This document shows positions 36,301-47,494 of a stretch of DNA of 64,000 nt, piece by piece; the stretch's first letter is position 1, and each line of letters opens with the position of its first letter. The notes under the pieces were generated by a model. It was not told the DNA's origin. It ran no database searches and saw only the letters and a program-made list of their open reading frames with translations. Origin of the DNA: Chrysogorgia sp. JL179-B06 (taxonomy: Eukaryota > Cnidaria > Anthozoa > Scleralcyonacea > Chrysogorgiidae); NCBI GenBank assembly GCA_035772405.1, contig JAYKKM010000341.1, positions 1,316,001 to 1,380,000 on the forward strand, in the 5' to 3' direction. Made by a program: the position numbers and the translations under genes.

Positions 36301-39300
36301 TGTCGAACGTTTTGTTCAGCTGTTAACTGCTCAAACAGTAAAGGTTCACATCCAGAACTTAGTTTTTTCCGTTTTCCGCGCGATGCCAAAAGGTACGTTA
36401 TCTCAGTGAAATCCAATTATCCAGTAAGCAACACTGTTATCAGTTGTAAGGAACATCGTTTTTCACATTAACCATCTAGATCAAAAGAATGGGTGGTACT
36501 TTGTAGAAGAAAGGACCTAATGAACAAAACCCCCGAATATTTGTATAAGAATTGCAAATTATGTACCGAGCATTTCGAAGATGTTATGTTCTCCAACGAC
36601 CTAAAAAATCGTTTAAATTCTGAGGCAAAACCGACATTATTTAACATTCCTAATCCGCCAGCTCAAGTTGGTCAGAAACGAAAAACTATTCAGAAGGTGA
36701 CATCTACTCATAACCCAGGTAAACCATTATACAATAATATATATGACATCCAGATATTGCATACTGTAATATTCTCTAGCCAGACTATACAATCTCCAAT
36801 TTGATAATCATTACAGGAAAAAGATTAAAAATGAAAGTTACCAACAATGGTATGTGAAAACAGTTAACAGAAATAATTGATAGATTTATTGTTTCTTTTT
36901 TCTGCTGGACAAATTAACCTGACTGTATATACATTTTATATGATTTTTACCTAAATATATATTGGGTCATTCCAGAAAATATCCATACTCCCCCCACGGA
37001 GAAAATGGCAAATGGGTCCTCCCCTCCTCTACGGACATCCTACAATAATTTCAGTTAATCTTTACCCCCTCTCCCTTCGGACGGCACATATTTCCTCCGT
37101 GGGGGGAGATGTGGATCTTTCCTGGGACAATCCATTAATGTTATCATTTTTATATATGAATTTCAAAATAAATAATTTATAAGAAGTTATTTCTAACTGT
37201 AATTTTCTGTTAAGCAGATAACTTACAAGAAAGCTTAAGAGAAGAAATAATGGATGAATCTCCTCCCCCCATTGATATTCCAGATACAGGTCTAAAAGGT
37301 ATCTCAATCAAAACTTTTAAAGATCTTTATTGGATACCATTGTTTGCAGTTGTTAAGAGTGAGGTAGGTGTTTTCCAAATCTGATTTCCAGAACTTATCC
37401 ACTGTTCTGTAATTATTTAGTGTCTTCACAAGTCCCACAGAGCAGCACAGGAGTCACAAATCACGGGTGCACAACACAAGATTCCAGTAGTCAGACAAGC
37501 CAGCATCTTTCTATGAACACTCCTAGGAAAAACAAACAGAAAAAAGTCATTCAATCACAAGGAAAGAAAATTAAGCGTTTACAGAAAGCCCTGGATAAGA
37601 AGAAATGCACCAAACAAAAGAGGCAGGAAAATGCACTAGAAGAGGCATTAGCAAAGTTACCAGAAAATTTGGCAAATTTTGTGAAGATTCAACTAAAATT
37701 GCACAGCAGGAAACAAAAAGGAAGAAGATATTCACCACAAATGAAATCACTGGCAATCTCTCTCTACCATGCAAGTGGCAAAGCATACAGAATGCTGTCC
37801 AAATTATTCATACTGCCAACTAAGTCATCACTCCGTCGCTACATATCAAAAATGCCAGCAGCAGCAGGAATATCCCAAGGTGCCCTAAACATAATAAGGA
37901 ATAAAGTTTCTCATATGAGTGAACAAGAAAGGCTATGTACATTATGCATGGATGAAATTTCACTAAAGAACAATTTGTTCTATGACATACCTGCAGACAA
38001 AATTGTAGGTCTAGAAGATTTTGGAGGTGGCTTTAGAACCAACAAAGTGGCAAACTCAGCACTTGTGTTTCTTGCTCGTAGCATCTCAGGAAGATGGAAG
38101 CAGCCTTTGGGTTATGTTTTGGTCAATGGAGGATGCCCAAGAGATGAAATGAAAGACCTGTTGAAGGAGGCAATTGACAAGTTGGAAGGAATTGGCCTAA
38201 AAGTTGTGGTTGTTATGTCAGACATGGGATCAAACTTCCAAAGCCTGGCCAATCACTTGGAAGTTACCCCAAAAAGCCCATGGTTTATGCACAACAACAA
38301 GAAGTATTTCTTGATGTTTGATCCCCCACATTTGCTGAAGTGTGTACGCAATAACCTAATGAAATATCCCTTCAGATTTGGTCAATACACTGCAAAGTGG
38401 AAAGACATTGAAGACTTCTATGAGAAGGATAGTGCACTTCCCATCAGAGCTGCACCTAAGTTAACAGAAAAGCACATTCACCCCAACAATTTTTGTAAAA
38501 TGAAAGTTAAGTATGCCACCCAAATCCTTAGTCATACTGTAGCAGCATCCCTATGCATGTATGTGAGTGTTGGGGGTCTCCCATCATCGGCTATGGGAAC
38601 AGCAGACCTACTTTCAAAATTCGATTCAATATTTGACTGTGTAAACAGTTCAACAGTTCATTCTACAAAAAAGTTGAAATCTGCTATTAGTGAAACCTCC
38701 CCCCATTTGGGTTTTTTAAACGAAGCCATTAGTTTTATAAGCAAGTTGAAAGTGTTTCAAGGAAATAAGGAAGTCACTGGTAGGATTAAGTGTCTTAAGG
38801 GATGGTTAGTTACCCTTAATGCCATTCTTTTAATTTGGGATTACCTGAGAGTAAACCATGGCTTCAAGTTTCTTCTCACTAGGAGATTAAACACTGACCC
38901 TTTAGAAAATTTCTTTGGTTCAATTCGCCAACAAGGTGGGAATAGCGACAACCCAACCCCAATTCAGTTCACACGAGCCTTTAGGAAATTATTTTTCAGC
39001 TCATTTTTAAACTCATCATTGGGGAACTGTGCTGAAGACTTTGACCACCTCCTTGCCCAGTATGCTGAAAAGCCAGATGTTCCAGTGTTGGTACCTGTGA
39101 CTCCATCAATCCAGCCTCAGAACTTGGCCATTGGAACTACAGATTATAGAGAACAGAATGTCTGCACAAATTTAATGAAGGAGAATCCAATTGCTTATGT
39201 TTCTGGGTACCTGCTGCACAAATGCTTCAAAAGGCACAAGTGTTCCACTTGTACAGCAACTCTGGTGTCGGAGAATCTGGATGATAGCAGAATGTTACTA

Positions 39301-42300
39301 TGCTACTTCAAAGCATATGACTCAGGGGAAAAACTTTTTGGAGGGCTCCATGCACCAACAGCACTTTACTTGGAGTACATTAAACAACTTGAGGATGCCT
39401 TCATAGCTAATTTCTCCATATATACAAAGAGTGCATATGTTGGTAAAAACATCCTGAGCAAATTGCAGAGTATTCCTGTTCCATTCAAAAGTTGTCCTGA
39501 TTTCCCTCTCGTATTCCTGCAAAAGTTATTTTTAAGGATGAGAATCTATTATAGTTTGAAGTTTGCAAATCGCAATTTTTCATTATGCAAAAAAAAGACA
39601 GGAAATATATTAAAGTCACACATTTGTAAAAGTAAACAACTTAATAATTATATCAATGCTTTGTATATCACTTTAATAATAATCCTTAGGACTCTAGCTT
39701 TGGATAGAAAAATTATTATTGCTGGACCTTGAATGTATTTTAAGGCAATCAAACAATAAAAAAGCCCGAAAAGCAAAATAAACATCACTTGACTTAACTT
39801 AGAAAAGCGACAAACACTGAAACAGTGTCAGTGTGCGGCATACAGTAAAATCATAAAATTACGCGTTTGAAATTTGTTAAATTACTTTCTAACCAAATAA
39901 AATAGATAAACTTACCTCTCTTTTGGATATTCAAGCAGTGGTTTGAAAATCATCGACCAAAATTTTGAGATATACCCGTTGCAATCATCCAACCTCGGTT
40001 TTCGCTCTATTGTTTACTGTTGAACTGGCTGGAGTTTTACTGGCTAGGAAGATGGCGGCCGAGATGCGCGAGGCGACATGCGCGAGGACAAAAACATCAA
40101 AGGTTCCGACGAGAGTGGCCCTTCTGTTCATTTCTTATTCTGTGCTATTACGCTACAGTATGTATTCTGTTCAATAATCACTATGTTTCTTTGTTGTGTT
40201 TAATTCGGAGGAGTTTAACACATGTTTAATTCAGAGTAAGTAGACAAAAAATGTGATTTTAACGAGGCCCTGTAAGAACAAATTACAATATAAATAATTA
40301 CAGATTCAGGCTGTCCAAAATTGCTAAAATTGCGGTAACTACGAAATGCGCGTTACCGCAAACATAGTTTTACGGTAACGTGTTACCCCATGAGAAGGAA
40401 ATATCGTAACCCAAGAACCAAAAAAATGTGAAATATTATAACAAACGCTTTTTTCGTGATGTCTTTCCTCAAGACATTTTTGTAATTATTTCAATGGTTC
40501 TTATTTCGCCAGAACGTCCTAATTTCTTTATGTAAATAGTAGTCGTTTGTTCTTGTTTTATTTAGCCAATGAAAAGTAAGAGAAGCCTTTCGAACGTGCA
40601 ATTCGTTAAATTGTTGCTTTTAATTTTACTTTGACTTTCATTTAACTATTTGACTAAAGGCAAGAAAATTAAAATAAAAAAGCAAGAAAATTAAAATAAA
40701 TCATAAAAATTATTCACCATCAAATAAGTTGTTGAAGAGTGTTATAACTTTAAACTTACCTAAGCCTTAATCTTGGCCTTTAAAACTCTTGTTGTCACCC
40801 AGTGTTTTAAATCGTTTCACGAGATTCCGTTTCCGCCAACGAAATCTGGCGGCAACGCACTTTACGTTACCGCCCCATTTAGTTTTGGACAGCTTGAGAT
40901 TATAATAGGTAAGTATATACATGCGAAATAATTAATGAAACAAAGTTAAAAATTGCATTTTAAAATTGATGCAGACTTGGAAGATCTCTGATATCTTGAG
41001 GTAATACCCCACATATGTTTTATGTTTATTTACACATATTATTTTTAAAGGACATTGGCAACAAAAATTAAGTTTGTCTAATATGAAAGAACTCGTAAAA
41101 TGATAGAGTAACACCTTTTACAACTTTCCCGTATTTTACTTCGTTTTTGAAATATTTCAGTTTGTTTGATATGTAAATGAGATGGTCTCGGACGTCAGGT
41201 GCTTGGTAGAGAATTTCATACATTAGAATATTAGTTCCATCTTCAAGTTTATTCCACAAATTTACTTGAAAATGTGCATGTAATAACTCCTCATGATAAT
41301 GAACGTTGTAAACTTAGCAATCACCGAGATATAAGACTTTTTTAATGAGTGAAAATTCTCTGAGACCATCTCATTTACATATCAAACAAACTGAAATATT
41401 TCAAAAACGAAGTAAAATACGGAAAAGTTGTAAAAGGTGCTACTCTATATCATTTTACGAGTTCATTCATATTAGACAAACTTAAAACAATTATTATTAA
41501 GCATGTAGTTTACTTTAACGTAGTTAAGTTATTAATAATCGCCGCACTTGTAATGACAACAGGCATTTTAAAATTTCCATCGTTAATAGAGGCACAAGAA
41601 TTGATGAAAGTTATCTCTATAAATTAATCGTCATTTGACCGATGTAATCAAACCGGTAACTGAATAAATGAATATCGTTGTTGTATATATTAACAGTCGA
41701 CAAACGGTAGACGAGCTACTCAATAAGCAGAATATTTTTAGTATTTTCGCTCCATGTACTAACTCACTGTAAAATGTAGCCTGCAATGACAGGCTCTTGG
41801 GGGAGGGGGAACACCCTGAAATGGGAGGGGGATTTAATGTAAAATGGGGTGAAGTTTCATATTTATTTCCAAAATTAAGCATTATCGTAAGAATTATTCT
41901 TAGTATTAGATTTAGGACTATGTTTTTTTTTCGATTCGAGATTCTTTTTGAAAAGTCAGTCGTAAAATGGGACCCCATTTCCTAAGGATTAGACAGTTTC
42001 AGATTGACGTTTTTTCTTCATAACCGCAAATCGCTAGAAACCACGTGACCAACGTCCAGCGAACGGCTTCTTGTTACGGCAATGTTTTTATGTAACTTTT
42101 ACTCAACCAACCTACATGTGGGGTGTAAATTTATACTCTTACATGTCTGTTGTTCTCGAATCATAACGTTTTTGAATACCTATGAACAGGGCTGCCAAGA
42201 GAAATTTAGAAATTTATGGGCCCCTCTACCCCCAATTCCCAAATTTGTCCTTTTTTATCACGCAGACAACCTCAAAATAACGAGCAAAACCTTCGTTCAT

Positions 42301-45300
42301 TTTACAAGTTCATTAACAGTATATTAACATAACATCAAGTATTAAGATGTATTGATGCGCCCACTGCAGAGCCGCATACCGATGTGGTGGAGTGTCCCAC
42401 AGTACACATGATTTCTGTCATGAATAATGATTGTATTTATGAATTAATATTATGCCATAAAGGGTCGCCATCGCAGTGATCAAGCCATAAAGGGCTCTAT
42501 GCCAGTGCCATTAGCGAACAGACACTGCAATGTAACGATTAATGCTAAAACTGCAGTTCTTGTTTCTTTGTAATTTTTTAATGTATAACGTATGATTAAA
42601 AATGGGTGATCCCTCTCGTCAGGCCTGTGTACAATAAGTAACAGATAATACGTACTAGAAGTACAGATGAAAAAATTGCGTGCACCTCTACTCCTGTCTG
42701 AAGATAATAATAGATTCACCTCAAGCTAGAAGAGATTAGAGAATACAGATGGCAAATTCACCAACACCCAAAACGTCACTCAGAAATTGCCATATAATTG
42801 GCTGACCCCCCCTCTCGTCAGGCCTGCCTATGAACGATTGGAATCGTCCCAAAATTCAATTCTCCGCGGTGAAAATACGAACACTAATCTAAATGCTCTT
42901 TGACATGTTAAAGTGCCTATCCAGCCTGTGGGGATTTTACATATTTGGATTCTCCTGAGAAAAATTGTAATATATCTTGTCGTTCGAAAATTTCATCTTC
43001 GTGCCCTTTCCCCCTGCTAAAGTTCACAGGAAGTGACGTCAACGCAGGTACACGCGATATTTTGCGGAGTGATTAGCGAATGTTTGGCTTTGAACTTTAA
43101 ACAGCCTGTTTAGACAAAATTCACTCAAGAATCGGAACCAATCAAACCGCGAATACGAAGAGGAAGTATCGTTCAGAACCAATTAAATATCCAATACGAC
43201 GATAACAATCTTTCGGAAGTACATGCGGACCCGTATCCGGAGGTTTTCTAATAGTTTTCAATCTCATGTGTCGTGCAACGTGCATAAGTTAATTGTCACA
43301 CTATGACAAATAATCGGCCACAATATAAACTGTTACTAGTATAGATGGTATATATGTAATAATTAATATTAGAGAGGATTTAATATAGTCAAATACATTT
43401 ATGGAAAAAGTGACTGCCCCAACCGGGGAATCGAACCCTGGTCTCCCCGAATCAATGTTTCGGCGCTCTAACCTTTGAGCTATTGACACGGTCAGAACAG
43501 TCAGTGATTTCTCCATATAAATATTAAATTCGCTAATCCTGACTGTTCTGTTTCAATAGCTCAAAGGTTAGAGCGCCGAAACGTTGATTTGGAGACCAGG
43601 GTTCGATTCCCGGTTGCAGGGGCAGTCACGTTTTCCATATATGTAATATGGCAATGATGGTATACTGAGACCTATCATAGCATTTGATAGCAGTAACCTA
43701 TTTTTGAACAATCTGGCCTTGCACTATTATTCTGGCACCAGTACCAGTCCTTTACCTCACGCTCAGAGCACCTGGTTTCCCACGATATAGCACGAGTCAT
43801 TGAAAACTACCATTGTTTTAAGCCAGACATATTGACTCCGAATTTCTTTGGATTTCCGATGCCCGCTCCATTGTCAACCACCTCTTTGTATGTATTGTGT
43901 GCTCACCCGTTTTTTTTTTTGCACGCGTCGTTCACGCCTGTCGCTTTCAAAACTAACGGAAATGGTGTTTGTTAAGGCCAAATAACCGCTGAGAATTTTT
44001 AAAACCCGATAACCACACTTTATTTAAAGTCGATAACGGTGGATAAGGTTGCCCTTTTCATCCGAGCCATAGACTTATGTTTACGCTCCAGACTGGAATG
44101 TCCAATTAGAGGCCGATTACATGGAAACTTTCAGCCCGCCCTGAAATCTCAGCCCGAGCTGAAACTTCAGCACGAATCCCTTACAAATTTACGTTTCGAT
44201 TGACATGGCGAAAATCTCAGCCAGGGATGAAATTTCCCATGTAATTGCTCAAAAATTGCAGCCCGAGCTGATATGGGCGTGTGAAAATTCATTACGCAGG
44301 CATAAACGGAAAAAAACATGGCTTCTTCACCATTCCCAGGTTTCAGCACGGGCTGAAATTGCTCATGTTATTGTAATCAAACTTTTTATGAAACTCAGCC
44401 CCTTAGTAAGGCTCCGAGGACCTATGATTTAACATCGTTATCCGAGAAGACGCGAAAACCATTTTCCTGATATGTTATATTGTTATTTCAAAGGCAGTAC
44501 TAATTTCTCCTCAATTATTTTAAGACCCGGATCTCCCAGTTGATAAACAAGGGTATAACAACGATAACGTATATTGTCGATGTTTGTTCGCATTTATCAT
44601 TAAATCATAAACTGTAGGAAATGGGTCATGTGGGAATTTTTCAGAATCAATTTCAGTTTGTTTGTCCTAGGAGTAATCAAAGCCTAAAGTGCATTCGGAG
44701 CAATTGTATTAAAGAGGTGAATGTGTATGTGAATGTGTATGTCAACAGATACAGAGCCATATGGCGAGCTCTCTTATTTGCCATACACGAATACAAGGGA
44801 TTTTGCAAAAGCATATGCAACAATCGAATATTTGATAAGTAATCAAACCACGAGTAGTTACCAGTTCATCGACCGCGAGTGGCCTATATATGATGCAGCG
44901 GGGGCCGAACGACAACTTCCGGTTTCAGGGATAAAAAGTTATCGACACATCGCCAATAATAGGATAGTGTTCTCCTTTGTCGAGCGCAACAAAAGTGTTG
45001 AACTACAAATCGAAATCCAACCTTTTGAGATGGCAAAGTACCAAAATAGTGTGTAGTACGTACTACACACTATTTCTGCACTTTCCCATCTCAGTCCACG
45101 TCGCTCAATGGTTAGAGCATCTCACTGGTCACCAGAAGGTTATGCGGGTTATGCAAGTTACAGTGAATTCAGAATACAGTTGCCAGACTGGTTATTGGTT
45201 GCCAGTAAGATCAAGGATTATTCTCGAGATACTGTTGATTACTTTCAAAGCTTTATATGGCCAGGCAACCTTGCATTTTAAGATCATCTTTTTCAACCAG

Positions 45301-47392
45301 CTGTTGTGGTCTAGTGGTTACCACATGTCTATGAGCTGGGAGACACAGGTTCAAATCCTGGGTCGGATCACCACTCAGGGTCTTAAAAATAATTGAGGAG
45401 AAAGTGCTGCCTTTGCAATAATACCAGCAAATGGTAAGACTTTTGGGTCTTCTCGGATAACCACCTTAAATCGTAGGCCCTCGGAACCCCTATCAATTGG
45501 GCTTCTAGCCTGTTGGGGTATTCCGTTCACCTAAGAGTGATAAATCTACTAAACTAAATCATCTAACCAAATAATAGTATTGTAGTAGTTTTAATGAAAT
45601 GAGTTTCATAAGTAACTTTAAGATTAGCTTGTGCTGCCCTCTCAAAGGACATGTTTAGTTACTAAGAAAGCCTCACAAACTATCATCTCTTTCAGGGTCT
45701 GGCGTGTCCGTTATAATCATTTTCACGATCAGCTCGTGCTATCCTCAAGTAGCGACAGTCGAGTGATTCTTAATAACATTATTTCACTTTCCTCGGAGCC
45801 TTTTGGGCATATGGATGACGACGAGGACGAAGAAGAGAGTAAAGAACTGAAAGAGTAAGAGTCATTAGTCATTACGTCACGTTTTGGACAAAGAACCTTT
45901 CTAGATCATCAATGCAAAGCTCAAATCATAAAACATTTTTACATTCAGCTATTCACTTCATGTAGAATCTATATCAGTAATATCGTATTGGGGTCATAGG
46001 AACTTTAAAAGGTGTCAAGCTTGAAAGATGTCTGAAAATACGCGTTGTAGTGGCCGTCGATACCAAGCCACTAACGCGAGTAATCGATACTGGGACTGGT
46101 ATTGAGCAAACTTTTTCCTCTAATTCTACAGCGATCATAGTTCAAATGAATCCAAGAGTTGCCGCTGCCTCTTACCAGGTGACGCCATTTTGGCGCCTAG
46201 TACTGACAGAAGGGTCTGGGAATCAATCTAACACTCACTCACGTGGCAAGGGTTTAGCGGTTGGCTAACACTTCAGGTTATACCAGTTTGTAAAATCTCG
46301 TGTAGATGAAGCCCGTAGGTAGATTATCTTAACTCTTAAGTATCTTCTCTCCTAGCCTCTATAGTCGTACTAATACAATTGAGAAAAAACCATTAAGTTT
46401 AGCAACGCTTGTCCTGATTTTTTTTGGGGGGGCTCAGCCCCCCATTTCAAATTTTGGGGGGCTGAAGGCCCCCGGTTCCTACGCCTATGACATCTAGTGT
46501 CTTCCTATGATTTATGCTGATGATGAATGAGGTCGCCTCCCTACTACCGTAAACCTCCGAATATAAGCCCCCCCCCCGTGTATAAGCCCACCAATTTACT
46601 AACACTCTCACCATTCCGATAAGCCCACCCGTATATAAACCCATTGTCCTGTTTATTACTGTTTTCTATAAAATAATAAAATAGTGATTTCGTAGTAGTG
46701 GTTATACGAATTTAAAAGTTGTTTTGCAAACCCCTATACCATGCCGTGAATGGCAATATTGGAGACTTCTTAAAAATAATTTTAAAACAAAGTTTTACAA
46801 AAAATCTTAATATTATCTTACGCTTGTTTATATGTTAACCTTGTGTTATATTGAAATAAAGTCAATAAATGTTATTACTAACACAAAATCTTGTCCACCA
46901 AAGTGTGCTTACGAACGAATATAAGCCCAGGGCTTATATTCGGAGGTTTACGGTATTTCAACGGTTATAGACGACTTTCATAATGGCTGCTAATTTAAAT
47001 ATTTTAAATATTCCTTTATGTGCATCTAAATTAGCCTTTATGGCCTCGTTTGCATGTCAGCAATTCAAAATAATTTTGCTTCGTAACGAGGTTGTAAAGA
47101 CCACAGTTAGTAGAGTAAAGACTAATTTATATGCACATAAAAGAATATTTAAAATGGCAGCCATTATGAAAGTCGTCTATAGCACGGGTGTCTTACCTTA
47201 CATTTTTGTTATTTCAGGACACCCTCCCCTCCCTCCAACGGAATAATATCGACATACGAAGAACACGAGGACAGCGTTTATGCTGTGGAATGGTCGACCG
47301 CTGACCCATGGGTATTCGCGTCACTCTCCTACGACGGAAGACTTGTAATAAACAGAGTGCCGAGGACAGAAAAGTATAAAATATTGCTATGA
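27313..47392 (+). CDS. EIPR1: EARP/GARP-interacting WD40 protein (EIPR1/TSSC1)
   Basis: Ten exons: 27313..27360, 28156..28239, 29412..29488, 31169..31224, 31643..31799, 32373..32472, 33260..33396, 33574..33741, 45696..45854 and 47218..47392. All introns are GT-AG and phases match at every join, giving 386 residues from ATG to TGA, the family's length (about 387 in human). Diagnostic blocks are [11 protein letters not shown] at the start, then [114 protein letters not shown] and [11 protein letters not shown]. It folds as a WD40 beta-propeller with an acidic loop near residues 314-329. The family binds the EARP and GARP tethering complexes on endosome and trans-Golgi membranes and promotes dense-core vesicle cargo sorting. 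Intron 8 (33742..45695) hosts a complete P element. No frame breaks were seen, so the gene should be functional. Confidence 0.97.
27659..27957. mobile_element. 8-bp-duplication MITE in EIPR1 intron 1
   Basis: The 17-bp inverted ends ccagactgcagagttgg and ccaactctgcagtctgg are perfect, and gtaccaca repeats directly outside on both sides (27651..27658 and 27958..27965). The 8-bp duplication fits hAT or P superfamilies. The inner parts repeat gcgcaccc motifs on the right. Confidence 0.75.
28432..29175. mobile_element. decayed TTAA element in EIPR1 intron 2
   Basis: Left end ttaaccctttaatgtccagt with caagcctggatat; the inverted match atatccaggcttg lies at 29141..29155, followed by a tccagtgtt shared with the left end. 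An acidic frame ([18 protein letters not shown]) at about 28745..28800 resembles the N-terminal acidic stretch of piggyBac-type transposases. The ends are diverged, so the boundaries are approximate. Confidence 0.4.
29608..30487. mobile_element. 880-bp CAGG-ended element in EIPR1 intron 3
   Basis: The inverted ends caggcttatcactgag and ctcagtgataagcctg match perfectly over 16 bases and are flanked by tactg (29603..29607 and 30488..30492). Subterminal zones on both sides repeat aggcgtgcg-type motifs, paralleling the gcgcgcg zones of 22660..23364. The interior has a near-perfect inverted repeat with arms of about 97 bases (30146..30242 and 30264..30362) and an acidic open frame. The superfamily is unassigned. 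Confidence 0.7.
29792..30325 (-). CDS. acidic open frame carried by the 880-bp element
   Basis: A 177-codon frame; an inner ATG ([20 protein letters not shown]) leaves a more protein-like product of about 110 residues. The first part is mixed with a basic patch (YLKKRRN); the C-terminal half is very acidic with repeated DDLS units (about six) and ends SEDEL. The upstream part lies within the inverted repeat and is probably not coding. It resembles no transposase I know. It may be a captured host fragment or a spurious frame; transcription is unproven. Confidence 0.3.
   Translation of the reverse strand: MDVSHENVERLKTNQSTCGVILTGFFELTPQVDLFVFKRSTFSCETSQLSNVNKHEKNRTLNGRLQMAVFIRINDLLWHGEEKNEVIDCALEMYLKKRRNVSLSKGKAPLANEEPPAKLAKIAESFARDKDDDLSDDDLSDDDLSSDDLPSDDDFNSQSGDFSGWDRTGDNLSEDEL
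30544..31027. mobile_element. hAT-like MITE in EIPR1 intron 3
   Basis: The inverted ends tagtgattgaccgata and tatcggtcaatcacta (16 bases, perfect) are flanked by cattcagg (30536..30543 and 31028..31035), a perfect 8-bp duplication. TAGNG ends with 8-bp duplications are the hAT hallmark. It sits about 50 bases right of the 880-bp element and 141 bases before exon 4. Confidence 0.85.
31430..31620. repeat. low-complexity AATTAATTTA tract
   Basis: About 190 bases composed almost only of A and T in ttaatttattttaataaat-like runs, ending just before EIPR1 exon 5. Much of it is self-complementary. Confidence 0.7.
32600..32705. repeat. hairpin in EIPR1 intron 6
   Basis: The arms tagttagttttgttttccc and its complement, followed inward by gcttgatgt / acatcaag, form a foldback of about 105 bases. 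A small MITE or remnant. Confidence 0.55.
32833..33017. mobile_element. Mutator-like MITE in EIPR1 intron 6
   Basis: The inverted ends cactctcctctgcagaggct and its near-perfect complement span about 32 bases, and atctaagcc repeats directly at 32824..32832 and 33018..33026. A 9-bp duplication with long terminal repeats points to the Mutator superfamily. Confidence 0.7.
34735..35116. repeat. dispersed repeat nested in the P element
   Basis: Matches 57125..57480 over most of its length (shared gacccactcgact, gtgggccacttttttgttct, tataactgaacagacaa). Both copies hold internal complementary blocks (tagattccattttgcc and its reverse). Being inside the P element leader, it inserted later than the P element or came with it. 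Confidence 0.65.
35215..35449. mobile_element. hAT-like MITE nested in the P element
   Basis: The ends cagtggcagcactac and gtagtgccgccactg are inverted copies with one or two changes. CAGTG ends are typical of hAT. The flanking 8-mers no longer match exactly. Confidence 0.55.
36262..39732 (+). CDS. P-element transposase, THAP9-type
   Basis: Five exons: 36262..36392, 36480..36718, 36817..36849, 37218..37289 and 37421..39732, all GT-AG and phase-matched, about 928 residues with no internal stop (human THAP9 is about 900). The N-terminal THAP domain shows Cys18, Cys23, Cys72 and His75, the FFRFPRD strand, the conserved Trp48 and the KPTLFNIP (AVPTIF-like) box at 94-101; it binds DNA. A lysine-rich probable coiled coil follows near 199-222. 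The RNase H-like core keeps likely catalytic acids Asp336 (CMDEI), Asp426 (SDMGSNF) and Glu654 (DPLENFFG), plus DPPHLLK at 459. P transposases cut and paste the element using GTP. The last 50 residues (after NRNF) look unlike family members and may be read-through or hide an intron. The aligned splice phases and open frame suggest a recently functional gene. Confidence 0.92.
41046..41490. mobile_element. foldback related to TTAA family
   Basis: Inverted arms of about 130 bases (taatatgaaagaactcgt ... aatgagatggtctc and complement). The left end ttaaaggacattggcaac follows a TTAA; the right end (agacaaacttaaaac) is diverged. The layout and flanking words resemble 11640..12112. Confidence 0.55.
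42600..42830. repeat. dispersed repeat, copy also near 55.1-55.65 kb
   Basis: The words acaataagtaacagataata, gtacagatgaaaaaattgcg and actcctgtctgaagataata recur at 55117..55140 and 55510..55650, where an insertion of about 370 bases separates the halves. Class not assigned. Confidence 0.6.
43395..43640. repeat. head-to-head pair of tRNA-like sequences
   Basis: A minus-strand copy (43415..43490) and a plus-strand copy (43548..43628) share tcaatagctcaaaggttaga (A-box) and agggttcgattccc (B-box), with matching tails ggggcagtcac and ttttccata at both outer edges. The two form a palindrome with arms of about 100 bases around a spacer of about 50 bases. Good internal promoter boxes but poor acceptor stems suggest SINE units rather than tRNA genes. 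Confidence 0.6.
44100..44400. mobile_element. probable MITE with TTTCAGCCC ends
   Basis: Repeated inverted words (ttacatggaaactttcagcc, aatctcagccagg, gcccgagctgaaa, gcacgggctgaaatt) give it the palindrome-rich, 'acatg'-ended look of the Harbinger-like MITEs at 3896 and 6789. The exact borders are not readable. Confidence 0.4.
44395..44560 (-). repeat. SINE family A, partial copy
   Basis: Minus-strand body: complement of gaggagaaa..gtactgcctttg, and gaggacctatgattta on the plus strand. The head is degraded (gacccggatctcccag). Confidence 0.5.
45301..45552 (+). repeat. tRNA-derived SINE family A, near-complete copy
   Basis: The head has gtggtctagtggttacca (A-box) and ggttcaaatcctggg (B-box). 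The body has attgaggagaaagtgctgcc, ccttaaatcgtaggccctcg and the tail cacctaagagtgataa. It lies in EIPR1 intron 8, about 145 bases before exon 9. Confidence 0.7.
46547..46953. mobile_element. mariner-like MITE with TA duplication, EIPR1 intron 9
   Basis: The ends ccgtaaacctccgaatataa and its complement match over about 24 bases, with TA on both sides (46545..46546 and 46954..46955). It is non-autonomous. Confidence 0.75.
46967..47181. mobile_element. foldback MITE next to last EIPR1 exon
   Basis: Inverted arms of about 60 bases start tatagacgactttcataatg and end with its complement. It ends only 36 bases before the start of exon 10, so it supplies part of the acceptor neighbourhood. Confidence 0.65.
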
Positions 47393-47494
47393 ACGAACTC
47401 CTTAATGTGGTCAGCAGTTGCGACGTGAGTGACAGGAAGTACGTCAGTGGTGTGTTACATGCTATGATTTTTCATCGCCTCCGTTGTCAGTTTC

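Larger units (their letters stand above)
33771..40144 (+). mobile_element. full-length P element in EIPR1 intron 8
   Basis: The left end starts cacagaataagaaatg; the right end is its exact inverted copy over 30 bases (40115..40144). ctattac repeats directly outside (33764..33770 and 40145..40151), giving a 7-bp duplication where P elements usually make 8. A second inverted block of about 45 bases (ccatcttcctagccagtaaa ...) lies some 55-70 bases inside each end, like the internal inverted repeats of P elements. It contains the transposase gene 36262..39732. The 2.5-kb leader holds nested repeats at 34735..35116 and 35215..35449, so part of its length is secondary insertion. Polyadenylation-type aataaa occurs at about 39750. 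Confidence 0.92.

Noticed and set aside
37420..37422. GTG as start of the long transposase frame
   Set aside because: The G belongs to the acceptor AG of the last exon; upstream exons with a THAP domain splice in phase, so the start is ATG at 36262.
43301..43640. Functional tRNA genes
   Set aside because: A- and B-boxes are good but acceptor stems do not pair and conserved tails extend beyond the tRNA part, as in SINEs.
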